Part shown: positions 52,141 to 61,116 of the stretch, one piece after another
How positions within the stretch are numbered: position 1 is the stretch's first letter
How the letters are laid out: each line of letters starts with the position of its first letter
Source: an uncultured Lachnospiraceae bacterium
GTDB taxonomy: Bacteria; Bacillota; Clostridia; Lachnospirales; Lachnospiraceae
Reading direction: 5' to 3'
Length of the DNA stretch: 64,000 nt
NCBI GenBank assembly: GCA_947053345.1
Contig: CAMRSM010000001.1
Coordinates: forward strand, 1-64,000
Notes under the pieces: generated by a model
Seen by the model: the letters and a program-made list of their open reading frames with translations, nothing else
Told to the model about the DNA's origin: nothing
Databases searched by the model: none
Position numbers and translations under genes: made by a program

Positions 52141-53361
52141 CTTTGTCTTTTTTTCCGCCGGCATGTCGGCGGAGAGTATGCTTGCGCGCTTTATGGCTCC
52201 GGCCCCAAAACGATCCCGGATGGCATCGACCGCGGAGTCGAGTTTTTCGAGCTTTTTGCTGCCAGGGTCTTCAAAGAGGGAGAGCTGGGTGTAAGCCGGT
52301 TCATCAAGCTTGGTGGCCCGCAGCCCGAGCAGGCGCAGCGGTGCGCCGTTCCATAGCTCTTTGAGCAGGTGCGTCGCGTTGTCGTAGAGCTGGCTGGTCG
52401 TGTTGGTCGGGGCGTTAAGGGTCATCTGATGGGAAAAATTGCGGAAATCATTGTCCCGGCATTCGACGGTCAGACAGCTGCATTTGTGTCCGGCGCGCCG
52501 GAGGCGGGCTCCCACAGATTCGCTAAGAAGCAGCAGAATCTGGCAGGCGGCATCAAATTCCGTGATATCCTGCGCGAGTGTGGTGCTGTTGCCGATTCCC
52601 TTGTTTTCCGGCTCTTCGGTTTCCACCGGGGAATCGTCGATTCCGTTTGCGTAATTGTGGATCGTTGTACCGTATTTGCTGCCGAGATGTGAGCAGAGCA
52701 GAGCCTTGTCAATATGGGCGAGCTCCCCGATTGTGCGGATTCCAAGAAGCGAGAGGCGTGCTTTGGCGGAACGCCCGACCAGGAAAAGTTCCCCTACGGG
52801 CAGCGGCCACATTTTTTGCGGGATTTCTTCCGGGAAAAGGGTATGGCAGAGGTTTGGTTTCCTGAAATCGGATGCCATCTTTGCGAGCAGCTTGTTGGTC
52901 GAGATACCAATATTAACGGTGAAACCAAGCTCGCGCTTTATGCGCTTTCGGAGTTCCTGCGCGGTGGCGATCGGTTTCCCGAAAAGATGGATGGTCTTAG
53001 TCATGTCAAGAAAGGCTTCGTCAATGGAAAATTGTTGGAGGGCAGGGGAATAACTGCTTAAAAGTTCCATCAGCGCGGCGGAGTTTGCGGTATAGACCTT
53101 GAAATCCGGCGGGAAAAGTGTGAGTGTGGGACATTTGCGCAGTGCGGCGGCGATCGGTTCCCCGGTCGTAACGCCCATTGCGCGCGCAACCGGGGATTTG
53201 GCGAGGATGATGCCGCGCCGCTTAGCGCTGTCGCCGCCGACCGCCGCCGGGATCGCAAGCAGGTCGGGTGCATCCGGGTCTATCTCGTGCCGCCTTTTGT
53301 TTTCCCAGTTCAAAAAAGCGCTGTTGACATCAATATGGTAAATCAGCCGTTGTTTTTCCAT
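52123..53361 (-). CDS. dinB: DNA polymerase IV
   Basis: Y-family translesion polymerase, 412 residues. YHIDVNSAFLNWE (first metal Asp), QQFSIDEAFLDMT (catalytic Asp-Glu), helix-hairpin-helix and little-finger domains, and a C-terminal beta-clamp motif QLSLF (about residue 358). The C-terminus is very basic (KKTKKKPAP). ATG at 53361 is chosen over a longer frame since AAGGGG is upstream and it begins the conserved fold. SOS control is indicated by a LexA-type box inside its promoter. Confidence 0.95.
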   Translation of the reverse strand: MEKQRLIYHIDVNSAFLNWENKRRHEIDPDAPDLLAIPAAVGGDSAKRRGIILAKSPVARAMGVTTGEPIAAALRKCPTLTLFPPDFKVYTANSAALMELLSSYSPALQQFSIDEAFLDMTKTIHLFGKPIATAQELRKRIKRELGFTVNIGISTNKLLAKMASDFRKPNLCHTLFPEEIPQKMWPLPVGELFLVGRSAKARLSLLGIRTIGELAHIDKALLCSHLGSKYGTTIHNYANGIDDSPVETEEPENKGIGNSTTLAQDITEFDAACQILLLLSESVGARLRRAGHKCSCLTVECRDNDFRNFSHQMTLNAPTNTTSQLYDNATHLLKELWNGAPLRLLGLRATKLDEPAYTQLSLFEDPGSKKLEKLDSAVDAIRDRFGAGAIKRASILSADMPAEKKTKKKPAP

Positions 53362-53492
53362 TGCGATTCCCCTTCCAAGATCCGTACATCCGTATGCGGT
53401 GTTTTCTGTTTTGCCGTTGCATTTTTGCGGTCTGCCTGAAGTTCCCGGAAAAATGGTTCCCTGTGCTTCCGGCAAAGCGTACCTTTATGGGA

Positions 53493-53521
53493 AGTATACC
53501 ATGAACAGATGTTCCTGTAAA
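53493..53521 (-). promoter_or_regulatory. dinB promoter with LexA (SOS) box
   Basis: Minus strand: -35 TTTACA (53521-53516), 17-base spacer ending TGG, -10 TATACT (53498-53493). The spacer contains GAACATCTGTTC (53514-53503), matching the Gram-positive LexA/DinR box GAAC-N4-GTTC. Binding there would block RNA polymerase. Confidence 0.8.
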
Positions 53522-53535
53522 GGGAAAGAAAATTT

Positions 53536-53802
53536 CTAGTCCCCGTCCGGCGGCTTTTTCAGGCAATCTTCCGTCCGGATATCCACCAGAATAATGTCAC
53601 AGCCAATCTGGCGGATGCATTTCCACGGGATGATATATTCTTGGTCATGCCCCAAAAAACCGAACAGTTTGCATGGCCCCGGCACGATCAGGGCTTCGAG
53701 GCAGCCGGTGCGCAGGTCAAAAGCAAGGTCGCACGGGTAGCCGAGCCGTTCGCAGTCGCGGCAGTTGATGACTTCTTTTTCGCGAAGTTCCGAGAATCGC
53801 AT
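53536..53802 (-). CDS. YlmC/YmxH family sporulation protein (PRC-barrel)
   Basis: 88 residues. Starts MRFSELREKEVINCRDCERLG and has DLAFDLRTGCLEALIVPG (quoted in part), matching the YlmC/YmxH family: a single PRC-barrel of unknown molecular role linked to sporulation. AAGGAG lies 6 bases before the start at 53802. Upstream of dinB on the same strand but dinB has its own promoter. Confidence 0.88.
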   Translation of the reverse strand: MRFSELREKEVINCRDCERLGYPCDLAFDLRTGCLEALIVPGPCKLFGFLGHDQEYIIPWKCIRQIGCDIILVDIRTEDCLKKPPDGD

Positions 53803-54024
53803 GGCAGCTCCTTATGATGGCTTTTTACATTGTATCGGGGGACGGGGATTCTTAGAACCGGGGGCGGGTCTATCGCAGTATGCGGATATCATTTGGGATA
53901 AAGGTGGGGGGGCGTTTTGTAGAGACGTAGATGGAAATCGCGGTGATTGATGCGACGATATACGCGGACAGCGCGGTACGGTGCTGTGGGATGGCTTCGT
54001 TCCTGCGCGGATGGCTAATTTTCA

Positions 54025-54053
54025 TTGATTTGTTGGGGAAAGCATGCTATAAT
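54025..54053 (+). promoter_or_regulatory. sigma-A promoter before the decayed Nudix gene
   Basis: -35 TTGATT (54025-54030), 17-base spacer, perfect -10 TATAAT (54048-54053). Now may serve nrdR at 54373. The stretch 53803-54024 shows no supportable gene. Confidence 0.6.
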
Positions 54054-54089
54054 CAGGAAAGTGATAATTATTAAAGTGAAATCAGGATC

Positions 54090-54346
54090 ATGTTCACTAC
54101 CTGTATTATTGCCGCTGTTGTGAATGAATGCGGGGAGATTGCGCTGCTGCGGCAAAATTATGTTTCGGCAACGAAATATGTTTGTGTAGCAGGGATCATG
54201 AAGATCGGGGAATCTGCGGAGGGAACCGTGGTTCGGGAAGTAAAAGAGGAAATTGGGCAGGATGGGTAAAATATGAGAAAGCATTGCCATTGCTGCGGGA
54301 GAATAGTATAGGCTGGCAGCTTGTCAAAACAATAACAGGGCGATAA
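54090..54346 (+). pseudogene. decayed Nudix hydrolase gene
   Basis: From ATG 54090 the frame encodes 59 residues containing a full Nudix box (GIMKIGESAEGTVVREVKEE in the G-x5-E-x7-REUxEExG pattern) and stops at 54267. A second frame immediately after encodes the typical C-terminal end of the same family, EKALPLLRENSIGWQLVK, stopping at 54344-54346. The middle third of the domain and the N-terminal zinc-ribbon region usual for this subgroup are missing. So the gene has lost an internal piece and changed frame. A good promoter upstream survives. Confidence 0.8.
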
Positions 54347-54372
54347 ATTCCAGATTGGCAGGAGGAAGTATC

Positions 54373-54828
54373 ATGAAATGTCCGTTTTGCGGAAAAGAGA
54401 ATACAAGGGTCATTGATTCGAGGCCGGCGGAGGATTCAAATTCCATCCGGCGCAGGCGGCAGTGCGATGCCTGTGGGAAACGTTTTACGACCTATGAGAA
54501 GGTGGAGACAATCCCGCTTGTCGTGATCAAAAAAGATAACAACAGAGAACCTTATGACCGCGAGAAGCTCATGGCGGGTATCATGCGTTCCTGCCACAAA
54601 AGGCCGATCTCGGTCGATCAGATCACCGCGCTTGTCGATGAGGTGGAGAATGTGATCTTTAATATGGAAGAAAAAGAAATTCCCAGTTACAAGATCGGGG
54701 AACTTTTGATGGAACGCCTGAAATCGCTTGACCAGGTGGCATATGTGCGTTTTGCTTCGGTGTACCGTGAGTTCAAGGACGTGAATACTTTCATGGACGA
54801 GCTCAAAAAGATATTGGATCATGAGTAG
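54373..54828 (+). CDS. nrdR: transcriptional repressor NrdR
   Basis: 151 residues: N-terminal zinc ribbon CPFCGKENTRVIDSR...CDACGKRFTTYE and an ATP-cone domain (VVIKKDNNREPYDREKL onward, quoted in part). NrdR senses dATP/ATP and represses ribonucleotide reductase genes, none of which is in the window. ATG 54373 follows GGAGG (54361-54365). A terminator lies 89 bases after the stop. Confidence 0.97.
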   Translation: MKCPFCGKENTRVIDSRPAEDSNSIRRRRQCDACGKRFTTYEKVETIPLVVIKKDNNREPYDREKLMAGIMRSCHKRPISVDQITALVDEVENVIFNMEEKEIPSYKIGELLMERLKSLDQVAYVRFASVYREFKDVNTFMDELKKILDHE

Positions 54829-54916
54829 TTTGTTCGGCAGTGTTAAAAAGCGGCAGGAAAACAGAAGAAAAACAGCAAAAAAATCGTGGGAATTGCCCGG
54901 AACGCCAGGTTTTATG

Positions 54917-54947
54917 CGGTCTGCATAGTAAGTGCAGGCCGTTTTTT
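54917..54947 (+). terminator. terminator after nrdR
   Basis: CGGTCTGCA (54917-54925) pairs with TGCAGGCCG (54933-54941, one G-U), followed by six Ts. Confidence 0.85.
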
Positions 54948-54987
54948 CATTGTGCAGACTGTCCAAAAAGGCAGCACTGCTTTCTAC

Positions 54988-55016
54988 TTGTGGGGTTAGT
55001 TAAATACTGCTATACT
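54988..55016 (+). promoter_or_regulatory. sigma-A promoter of comM-dprA
   Basis: -35 TTGTGG (54988-54993), 17-base spacer, -10 TATACT (55011-55016), 40 bases before comM. Confidence 0.6.
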
Positions 55017-55055
55017 AAAGGGGACGGTTCTTTTCGGGGAGAGGAAGGAGCCAAC

Positions 55056-56570
55056 ATGTTTTCGAAAACATATGCGGCGGCGATCCGCGGGGTGGATGCG
55101 CTGCTGGTGCAGGTGGAGGCAGATATCAGCGACGGCCTGCCGGGACTTGAACTGGTGGGGTTTCTCGCGTCCGAGCTGCGGGAGGCGAAGGAGCGTGTGC
55201 GCGTTGCCATCCACAATGCCGGGATCGCGCTGCCGCCCAAGAAGATCACGGTGAATCTTTCGCCGGCGGATGTCCGCAAGGAAGGGACGGCTTTTGACCT
55301 TGCGATCGCCGTGGCGATCCTGACCGCGTCCGGTCATTTATCGGAGGAATTGATAAGACAGACGATGTTCGTGGGGGAATTAAGCCTTGACGGGTGCCTG
55401 AACCCGGTGAATGGGATCCTGCCGATCGCCTGCTGTGCGAAAGAATGCGGCATTACGCGGCTTGTCGTACCGGAGAAAAACCGCGCCGAGGCGGGGGTTA
55501 CAGGGATGCCTGCCGTGTGGGGGTGCGGGACGTTGAGTCAGGTGATGGGTCTGCTTTCAGGGAATGTGCCGCACTTAACAAAAGAAGAGGAGGAGAGAAA
55601 GGAGGAAACGCCCGCCGCCCTGCCGGATTTTTCGGAAATCTGCGGGCAGCAGGCGGCGAAGCGCGCCATTGAAGTCGCGGTGTCGGGCGGGCACAACCTG
55701 CTGTTTGTGGGAAGCCCCGGTTCGGGCAAGACAATGCTTGCAAAGTGCATCCCGTCGATCATGCCGGAACTTACCTTTGAGGAGAGTCTGGAACTCTCAA
55801 AAATTTACAGTGTGAGCGGGAAATTGACGGCGGGGGAGGGACTGATGAAAACCAGGCCCTTTCAGGCACCGCACCATTCGGTCACGGCGGCGGCAATGGC
55901 AGGGGGCGGCAGGATGCCAAAACCGGGACAGGTCAGCCTTGCGACGCACGGCGTGCTGTTTCTGGACGAGCTGCCGGAATTTGAGCGGCACACGATCGAG
56001 CTGTTGCGCCAGCCGCTTGAGGAGAGAAAGATCACGGTCAGCCGTGTGGCGGACAGCTGCGATTACCCGGCAGCGTTTATGTTTGTGGCGGCGATGAACC
56101 CGTGCCCGTGCGGGGCATTTCCCGACCGGAAGCGCTGCCGGTGCAGTGAGCCGCAGATCCGGAGATACCAGTCAAAGATCAGCCGCGCGGTTTTGGACCG
56201 GATTGATCTGTTCTTGCGGATCGCTCCCGTTGCGTATGAGGAATTGCGGCGGGCAGGAGCAGGGGAGCGGGAAACCTCCGCCGTGATCCGGGCGCGCGTG
56301 GCAAACGCGAGGAAGGTGCAGCAAAAGCGCTATGAAGGGCTTGCCATCCGGACAAATGCGGAACTCTCGGCAAAACAGTTAGCCCGGTTCTGCCCGCTTG
56401 CGCCGGAAGGGGAGGAGCTTTTGAAGGAAGCATTCTTCCGTTATGGACTGAGTGCGCGCGCCTGCCACCGCCTGATCCGGGTCGCGCGCACAATCGCAGA
56501 TATGGACGGGGAGGAAAACATCGGGACGGGACATTTGTATGAAGCCGCCGGTTACCGGAGTGAAATGTGA
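55056..56570 (+). CDS. comM: YifB/ComM family Mg-chelatase-like AAA+ ATPase
   Basis: 504 residues: N-terminal ribosomal-S5-like/Lon-type domain (1-170), AAA+ domain with Walker A GSPGSGKTMLAK (about 219), Walker B GVLFLDELPEF, zinc-binding CPCGAFPDRKRCRC insertion, and C-terminal Mg-chelatase helical domain. In naturally transformable bacteria ComM is a hexameric branch-migration helicase that promotes recombination; in Clostridia the role is inferred. ATG 55056 has GAAGGAG 5 bases upstream. dprA follows after 11 bases. Confidence 0.93.
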   Translation: MFSKTYAAAIRGVDALLVQVEADISDGLPGLELVGFLASELREAKERVRVAIHNAGIALPPKKITVNLSPADVRKEGTAFDLAIAVAILTASGHLSEELIRQTMFVGELSLDGCLNPVNGILPIACCAKECGITRLVVPEKNRAEAGVTGMPAVWGCGTLSQVMGLLSGNVPHLTKEEEERKEETPAALPDFSEICGQQAAKRAIEVAVSGGHNLLFVGSPGSGKTMLAKCIPSIMPELTFEESLELSKIYSVSGKLTAGEGLMKTRPFQAPHHSVTAAAMAGGGRMPKPGQVSLATHGVLFLDELPEFERHTIELLRQPLEERKITVSRVADSCDYPAAFMFVAAMNPCPCGAFPDRKRCRCSEPQIRRYQSKISRAVLDRIDLFLRIAPVAYEELRRAGAGERETSAVIRARVANARKVQQKRYEGLAIRTNAELSAKQLARFCPLAPEGEELLKEAFFRYGLSARACHRLIRVARTIADMDGEENIGTGHLYEAAGYRSEM

Positions 56571-56581
56571 GGGGGAGAGGA

Positions 56582-57682
56582 ATGGAACATAGTGAAAAGC
56601 AGTATTGGTACTGGCTCTCTAAGGTGGAGGAGGCAGGAGGTGCGGCGAGGAGGAAGCTGTTTGCGGCATTCGGGAGCGCCAGGGAAATTTTTTTTGCGAA
56701 GGAAACGGCGTTATTGCGGGCGGGAATCACCGAGAAGGCGGTGCGCGCCCTATTGTCCGAACAATATCGGCGCGGGGTCTTTGAGGAGTTTCATAAACTG
56801 CGGGAGAGGGACATATATTTTATAACGAAGGATGAGCAAGCGTTTCCGGGAAGGCTGAGGGAACTGGAAGATGGGCCGGATTACCTGTTTTACCGCGGGG
56901 AACTGCCGGAGGATGACGTGCCGTCGGTTGCGATCATCGGGGCAAGGGAATGCTCCTCCTACGGCAGGGGAGTCGCGCGGTTGTTTGCGGGGGAGCTTGC
57001 CGGGGCAGGCATCCAAATCATCAGCGGCATGGCGCGCGGCGTGGACGGACAGGCACAGGCGGCGGCGCTCTCCTGCGGGAAAAGTTATGCCGTGCTTGGA
57101 TGCGGCGTGGACATTTGTTATCCGGCGGAAAACTTTTCGCTGTATGAGGAATTATCTGCAAAAGGAGGGATTCTGTCGGAATATCCGCCGGGCACGGCGG
57201 CGCTGCCGTTTCATTTCCCGATGCGCAACCGGATCATTTCAGGGCTTGCCGACGGGCTTGTCGTCGTGGAGGCGAGGAAGAAGAGCGGAACCCTGATCAC
57301 GGTGGACTATGCGCTGGAGCAGGGCAAGGATGTTTTTGCGGTACCGGGGCGCATCGGCGAGGCGCTGAGCGAGGGCTGCAACGAACTGCTCCGGCAGGGC
57401 GCGTCCCTTGTGACCGGCAGCGCGGATATTTTGGAGGAGCTTATGAAACACTATCCGGCGGGCACAAATCTTAAGAAATTGGAAAAAAATAAATTTCTAC
57501 TTGAAGATGCAGAAAAAATAGTGTATGCTTATTTGCGTTTGGAACCGCGGCACATCGAGGAACTTCTCCCGGATGTGGGTTGTCCGCTTCCGGAATTGAT
57601 GAAAATATTGTTTTCCCTTGAGGCGAAGGGGGCTGTATATTCGCCTGCGGGAAATTATTATGCGCGGGCAGTTCCCGTGTGA
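56582..57682 (+). CDS. dprA: DNA-processing protein DprA
   Basis: 366 residues. N-terminal helical region, Rossmann-like domain with SVAIIGARECSSYG, SGMARGVDGQAQAAAL, VLGCGVDICYP, FPMRNRIISGLADG and VPGRIGE, and a C-terminal winged-helix-like segment. DprA binds incoming single-stranded DNA and loads RecA. Its pairing with comM suggests a DNA-uptake recombination function or a remnant of one. Start ATG 56582 has AGGGGGAG 4 bases upstream; an in-frame GTG at 56567 overlaps comM. Confidence 0.93.
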   Translation: MEHSEKQYWYWLSKVEEAGGAARRKLFAAFGSAREIFFAKETALLRAGITEKAVRALLSEQYRRGVFEEFHKLRERDIYFITKDEQAFPGRLRELEDGPDYLFYRGELPEDDVPSVAIIGARECSSYGRGVARLFAGELAGAGIQIISGMARGVDGQAQAAALSCGKSYAVLGCGVDICYPAENFSLYEELSAKGGILSEYPPGTAALPFHFPMRNRIISGLADGLVVVEARKKSGTLITVDYALEQGKDVFAVPGRIGEALSEGCNELLRQGASLVTGSADILEELMKHYPAGTNLKKLEKNKFLLEDAEKIVYAYLRLEPRHIEELLPDVGCPLPELMKILFSLEAKGAVYSPAGNYYARAVPV

Positions 57683-57732
57683 ATAACACAGTGTGACAGG
57701 AAAATAGAGGTTGGAAAGGCTTGGTTGGTGTT

Positions 57733-59802
57733 ATGGCAAAAAATCTTGTGATCATGGAGTCGCCGTCAAAGGCGAAGACGGTAAAAAAATTTCTTGGTGC
57801 GAATTATGAGGTGGTTGCGTCGAACGGGCATGTGAGGGACTTCCCCAAAAGCCAGATGGGAATCGACTTTGAGCATGATTTTGAGCCGAAATACATCACG
57901 ATACGCGGCAAGGGCGACGTGCTCGCGATGCTGCGCAAGGAAGTGAAAAAGGCGGACAAGGTTTATCTGGCGACTGACCCGGACCGTGAGGGGGAGGCGA
58001 TCGCGTGGCATCTGGCAAATGTTTTGAAACTTCCGGAGGGTTCCAAGAACCGCATCACGTTCAATGAGGTTACAAAGAACGCGGTTAAGGCATCCATTAA
58101 AAATGTGCGCTCCATCGACATGGACTTGGTTGACGCGCAGCAGGCGAGGCGTATGCTCGACCGCATGGTGGGCTACGAAATCAGCCCGCTTTTGTGGTCA
58201 AAGATCAAGCGGGGTCTTAGCGCTGGGCGTGTGCAGTCGGTGACGCTGCGCATCATCGCGGACCGGGAGAAGGAGATTGAGGCGTTCGTGCCGCAGGAAT
58301 ACTGGAACCTTGAGGCGGCCTTTTTGATCGAGGGGGAGAAAAAACCTCTGATCGCGAAGTTCTACGGGACGACGAAAAAAAAGCTTGTCATTTCCTCGCG
58401 TGAGGAGATGGATGAGGTCATGAAAAAACTGAAAAACGCAAAATTTGCGGTGACGGAACTGAAAAACGGGGAGCGCCACCGCAAAGCGCCGCTTCCGTTT
58501 ACGACGAGTACCTTGCAGCAGGAGGCGGCAAAGCTTCTGAATTATTCGACCCAGAAGACCATGCGGTTGGCACAGCAGCTCTATGAGGGCGTGGATGTCT
58601 CCGGGCACGGGACGATCGGTCTGATTTCATATCTGCGTACGGATTCCGTGCGTGTCTCGGCGGAGGCGGACGCGGCGGCAAAACAGTTTATCCGCGACAA
58701 TTACGGGGAAGAACTGGTGACAGACCAGGATGTGAACCGTGCAAGCGGGAAGAAGATACAGGATGCACATGAGGCGATCCGCCCGACCTATGTTGAGCTG
58801 ACTCCGGCCATCGTGAAAGAATCGCTCTCCCGCGACCAGTTCCGCCTTTATCAGCTGATCTGGAAGCGGTTTATCGCGAGCCGTATGGTGGCGGCGGTCT
58901 ACGAGACTGCCTCCGTGCGGATCGACGGCGGGGACTACCGCTTTACGGCGGCGGCATCGAAGCTGAAAAAGGACGGTTTCCTTGCCGTCTACGCCCCGGC
59001 GGACGAGGAGGAGGAAGCGGCAAATACCGGGCTGCGCGGGATCAAGGAGAATATGGAGCTGAAGCTTACAAAGCTCACGGAAAGCCAGCATTTCACACAG
59101 CCCCCGGCACATTACACGGAGGGGAGCTTAGTCAAGACAATGGAGGAGCTTGGCATCGGCAGGCCGAGCACTTACGCCCCGACCATCACGACCATCATGG
59201 CGAGGCGCTATGTGACGAAGGAAAACAAAAATCTTTACATCACGGAGCTCGGCGAGGCGGTGAACAATATGATGAAGGAGGCGTTCCCAAGCATCGTCGA
59301 CGTGAATTTTACCGTGAATCTGGAGGCGCTGCTCGACGGGGTGGAGGAGGGGAATGTTTCCTGGAAGACCGTGGTAAAGAATTTTTATCCGGATCTGGAG
59401 GAAGCGATCACGGAGGCCAACGAGAAGCTTGCCTCGGTGAAGATTGAAGATGAGGTCAGCGATGTTGTGTGTGACCTTTGCGGGCGCAACATGGTCATCA
59501 AGTACGGACCGCACGGAAAATTCCTTGCCTGTCCCGGTTTTCCGGAATGCCGCAACACAAAGACCTACCTTGAAAAGATCGGGATCGCGTGTCCGCGCTG
59601 CGGCGCGCAGATTGTACTGCGCAAAACGAAAAAGGGCAGGAGATACTACGGCTGTGAAAATAACCCGGACTGCGATTATATGACATGGCAGAAGCCGACG
59701 GACAAAAAGTGTGAAAAATGTGGTGATCTGCTGGTGGAGAAAGGGAACCGTCTTGTCTGCCCGCGGGAAGGCTGCGGCCATCAGGAGCCTGTCAAAAAAT
59801 GA
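57733..59802 (+). CDS. topA: DNA topoisomerase I
   Basis: Type IA enzyme relaxing negative supercoils, 689 residues. TOPRIM domain with ESPSKAKTVKKFLG and ATDPDREGEAIAWHL, active-site Tyr in SYLRTDSVRVS (about residue 300), and three C4 zinc fingers at the C-terminus (CDLCGR..CPGFPEC; CPRCG..CENNPDC; CEKCG..CPREGC). The order dprA-topA-codY is conserved in many Firmicutes. ATG 57733 preferred; GGAAAGG is about 13 bases upstream, so a TTG a few codons earlier is possible. Confidence 0.96.
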   Translation: MAKNLVIMESPSKAKTVKKFLGANYEVVASNGHVRDFPKSQMGIDFEHDFEPKYITIRGKGDVLAMLRKEVKKADKVYLATDPDREGEAIAWHLANVLKLPEGSKNRITFNEVTKNAVKASIKNVRSIDMDLVDAQQARRMLDRMVGYEISPLLWSKIKRGLSAGRVQSVTLRIIADREKEIEAFVPQEYWNLEAAFLIEGEKKPLIAKFYGTTKKKLVISSREEMDEVMKKLKNAKFAVTELKNGERHRKAPLPFTTSTLQQEAAKLLNYSTQKTMRLAQQLYEGVDVSGHGTIGLISYLRTDSVRVSAEADAAAKQFIRDNYGEELVTDQDVNRASGKKIQDAHEAIRPTYVELTPAIVKESLSRDQFRLYQLIWKRFIASRMVAAVYETASVRIDGGDYRFTAAASKLKKDGFLAVYAPADEEEEAANTGLRGIKENMELKLTKLTESQHFTQPPAHYTEGSLVKTMEELGIGRPSTYAPTITTIMARRYVTKENKNLYITELGEAVNNMMKEAFPSIVDVNFTVNLEALLDGVEEGNVSWKTVVKNFYPDLEEAITEANEKLASVKIEDEVSDVVCDLCGRNMVIKYGPHGKFLACPGFPECRNTKTYLEKIGIACPRCGAQIVLRKTKKGRRYYGCENNPDCDYMTWQKPTDKKCEKCGDLLVEKGNRLVCPREGCGHQEPVKK

Positions 59803-59890
59803 AATGTAAGAATAATGTAAGAATTTAGACGGAAATTTTTAAAAAATCAGATAATAGTGACCGGAACTGTTGCAAAATTGAAAATTTTAC

Positions 59891-59919
59891 TTGTTTTTAA
59901 GCAATAGTTGTGTTAATAT
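59891..59919 (+). promoter_or_regulatory. codY promoter
   Basis: -35 TTGTTT (59891-59896), 17-base spacer, -10 TAATAT (59914-59919), in an AT-rich gap. A half-match to the CodY box (TGAAAATT at about 59878) is nearby but not a full site. Confidence 0.5.
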
Positions 59920-59954
59920 GAACATATGAAAATATATGTACGGGGGGTCAGGCC

Positions 59955-60722
59955 ATGAGTGTACAGCTATTGGACAAAACCAGAAAAATTAACAAGTTGC
60001 TGCATAACAATAATTCGCATAAGGTTGTGTTTAATGACATCTGCCTCGTTTTGAGTGACATTCTTGGTTCAAATATCCTTGTAATCAGCAGGAAGGGAAA
60101 GGTGCTCGGCATCCGCAACCGCTCGGATATCCCGCCGATCGGGGAGCTGATCGGTGATTCGGTCGGAGGCTACATCGACGCGATGCTGAATGAGCGCCTG
60201 CTGAACATATTGTCAACAAAAGAGAACGTCAATCTGGCGACGCTCGGGTTTGAGTTTGAACATATGGACATCTACCAGGCGATCATCACCCCGATTGATA
60301 TCGCAGGGGAACGGCTTGGGACATTGTTTATATATAAGAACAAAGAGCAGTATTCGATTGATGATATCATTTTAAGCGAGTATGGCACGACGGTCGTGGG
60401 GCTTGAAATGATGCGCTCCGTCAACGAGGAGAATGCGGAAGAAAACCGCAAGGTGCAGATCGTGCGGTCGGCGATCAGTACGCTTTCATTTTCGGAGCTG
60501 GAAGCCATCACCCATATTTTCGAGGAACTTGACGGCAACGAGGGGATCCTTGTGGCGAGCAAGATCGCGGACCGTGTCGGGATCACGCGCTCGGTGATCG
60601 TCAACGCGCTGCGCAAGTTCGAGAGTGCGGGGGTGATCGAATCCAGGTCGTCCGGCATGAAGGGGACATACATCCGGGTATTAAACGATGTCGTTTTTGA
60701 TGAACTGAAAAAAATGCAATAA
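59955..60722 (+). CDS. codY: GTP- and branched-chain amino acid-sensing regulator CodY
   Basis: 255 residues: N-terminal GAF domain (1-155; LLDKTRKINKLL, NILVISRKGKVLG) that binds isoleucine/valine, and C-terminal winged helix with SKIADRVGITRSVIVNALRKFESAG (quoted in part: GITRSVIVNALRKFE) that is nearly invariant in CodY. Controls nutrient-starvation genes and in Clostridia also motility and sporulation. Placed directly upstream of the flagellar operon but separated by a terminator. Confidence 0.97.
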   Translation: MSVQLLDKTRKINKLLHNNNSHKVVFNDICLVLSDILGSNILVISRKGKVLGIRNRSDIPPIGELIGDSVGGYIDAMLNERLLNILSTKENVNLATLGFEFEHMDIYQAIITPIDIAGERLGTLFIYKNKEQYSIDDIILSEYGTTVVGLEMMRSVNEENAEENRKVQIVRSAISTLSFSELEAITHIFEELDGNEGILVASKIADRVGITRSVIVNALRKFESAGVIESRSSGMKGTYIRVLNDVVFDELKKMQ

Positions 60723-60764
60723 TTGGATAAATTGTCAGAGTCATAAGGGAGATATGGTCACTCA

Positions 60765-60811
60765 AAAGGATTTGGGACCGCAGGAAACTGTCGGGGCAAA
60801 TCCTTTTTTTT
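60765..60811 (+). terminator. terminator after codY
   Basis: AAAAGGATTTG (60764-60774) pairs with CAAATCC (60797-60803) and the following eight Ts. Confidence 0.8.
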
Positions 60812-60864
60812 CCTTGTATACCAACAGTTGTGAAAATATGCATTTTGATACTTGCAAATGAAAA

Positions 60865-60899
60865 AATATTTTAGTTTGTTTCAACAAAATTAAAATATT
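60865..60899 (+). promoter_or_regulatory. inverted repeat directly upstream of the flagellar promoter
   Basis: Perfect 9-bp arms AATATTTTA (60865-60873) and TAAAATATT (60891-60899), with further partial pairing GTTTGTT/AACAAAAT inside. It ends 3 bases before the -35, so it is well placed for an activator or repressor of flagellar gene expression. Confidence 0.5.
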
Positions 60900-60902
60900 G
60901 GC

Positions 60903-60931
60903 TTGTTTTTTTCACCTGAAATGACTATAAT
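60903..60931 (+). promoter_or_regulatory. sigma-A type promoter of the flagellar basal-body operon
   Basis: -35 TTGTTT (60903-60908), 17-base spacer, perfect -10 TATAAT (60926-60931). Leader of about 180 bases to flgB; 60940-61100 contains no gene that I can support. No sigma-D (sigma-28) TAAA/GCCGATAT pair is seen. Confidence 0.6.
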
Positions 60932-61116
60932 AGTTAGTGTGCCATCGTGCGGGATGAAAATAGGGCAGATACATATGCTGATTTCTGTCCGGCGGCAGCA
61001 CAATAATCCGCCGATACAGAAGGCATTTCCGCGGGGCGGGGCGCGTGTGCCCCAAAGGGAAGGCGTGTCCAAGGGACATGGCTGAAAACAGATAAAGAAC
61101 ACGAAAGGATGATGTG

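Noticed and set aside
53931..54074. 47-codon frame upstream of the Nudix remnant
   Set aside because: No ribosome site, crosses the promoter at 54025-54053, no family likeness.
54821..54928. 35-codon basic peptide overlapping the nrdR stop
   Set aside because: No ribosome site and its end falls in the terminator stem of nrdR; probably by chance.
59803..59954. CodY box ahead of codY
   Set aside because: Only the half TGAAAATT matches; the full 15-base consensus is not reached.
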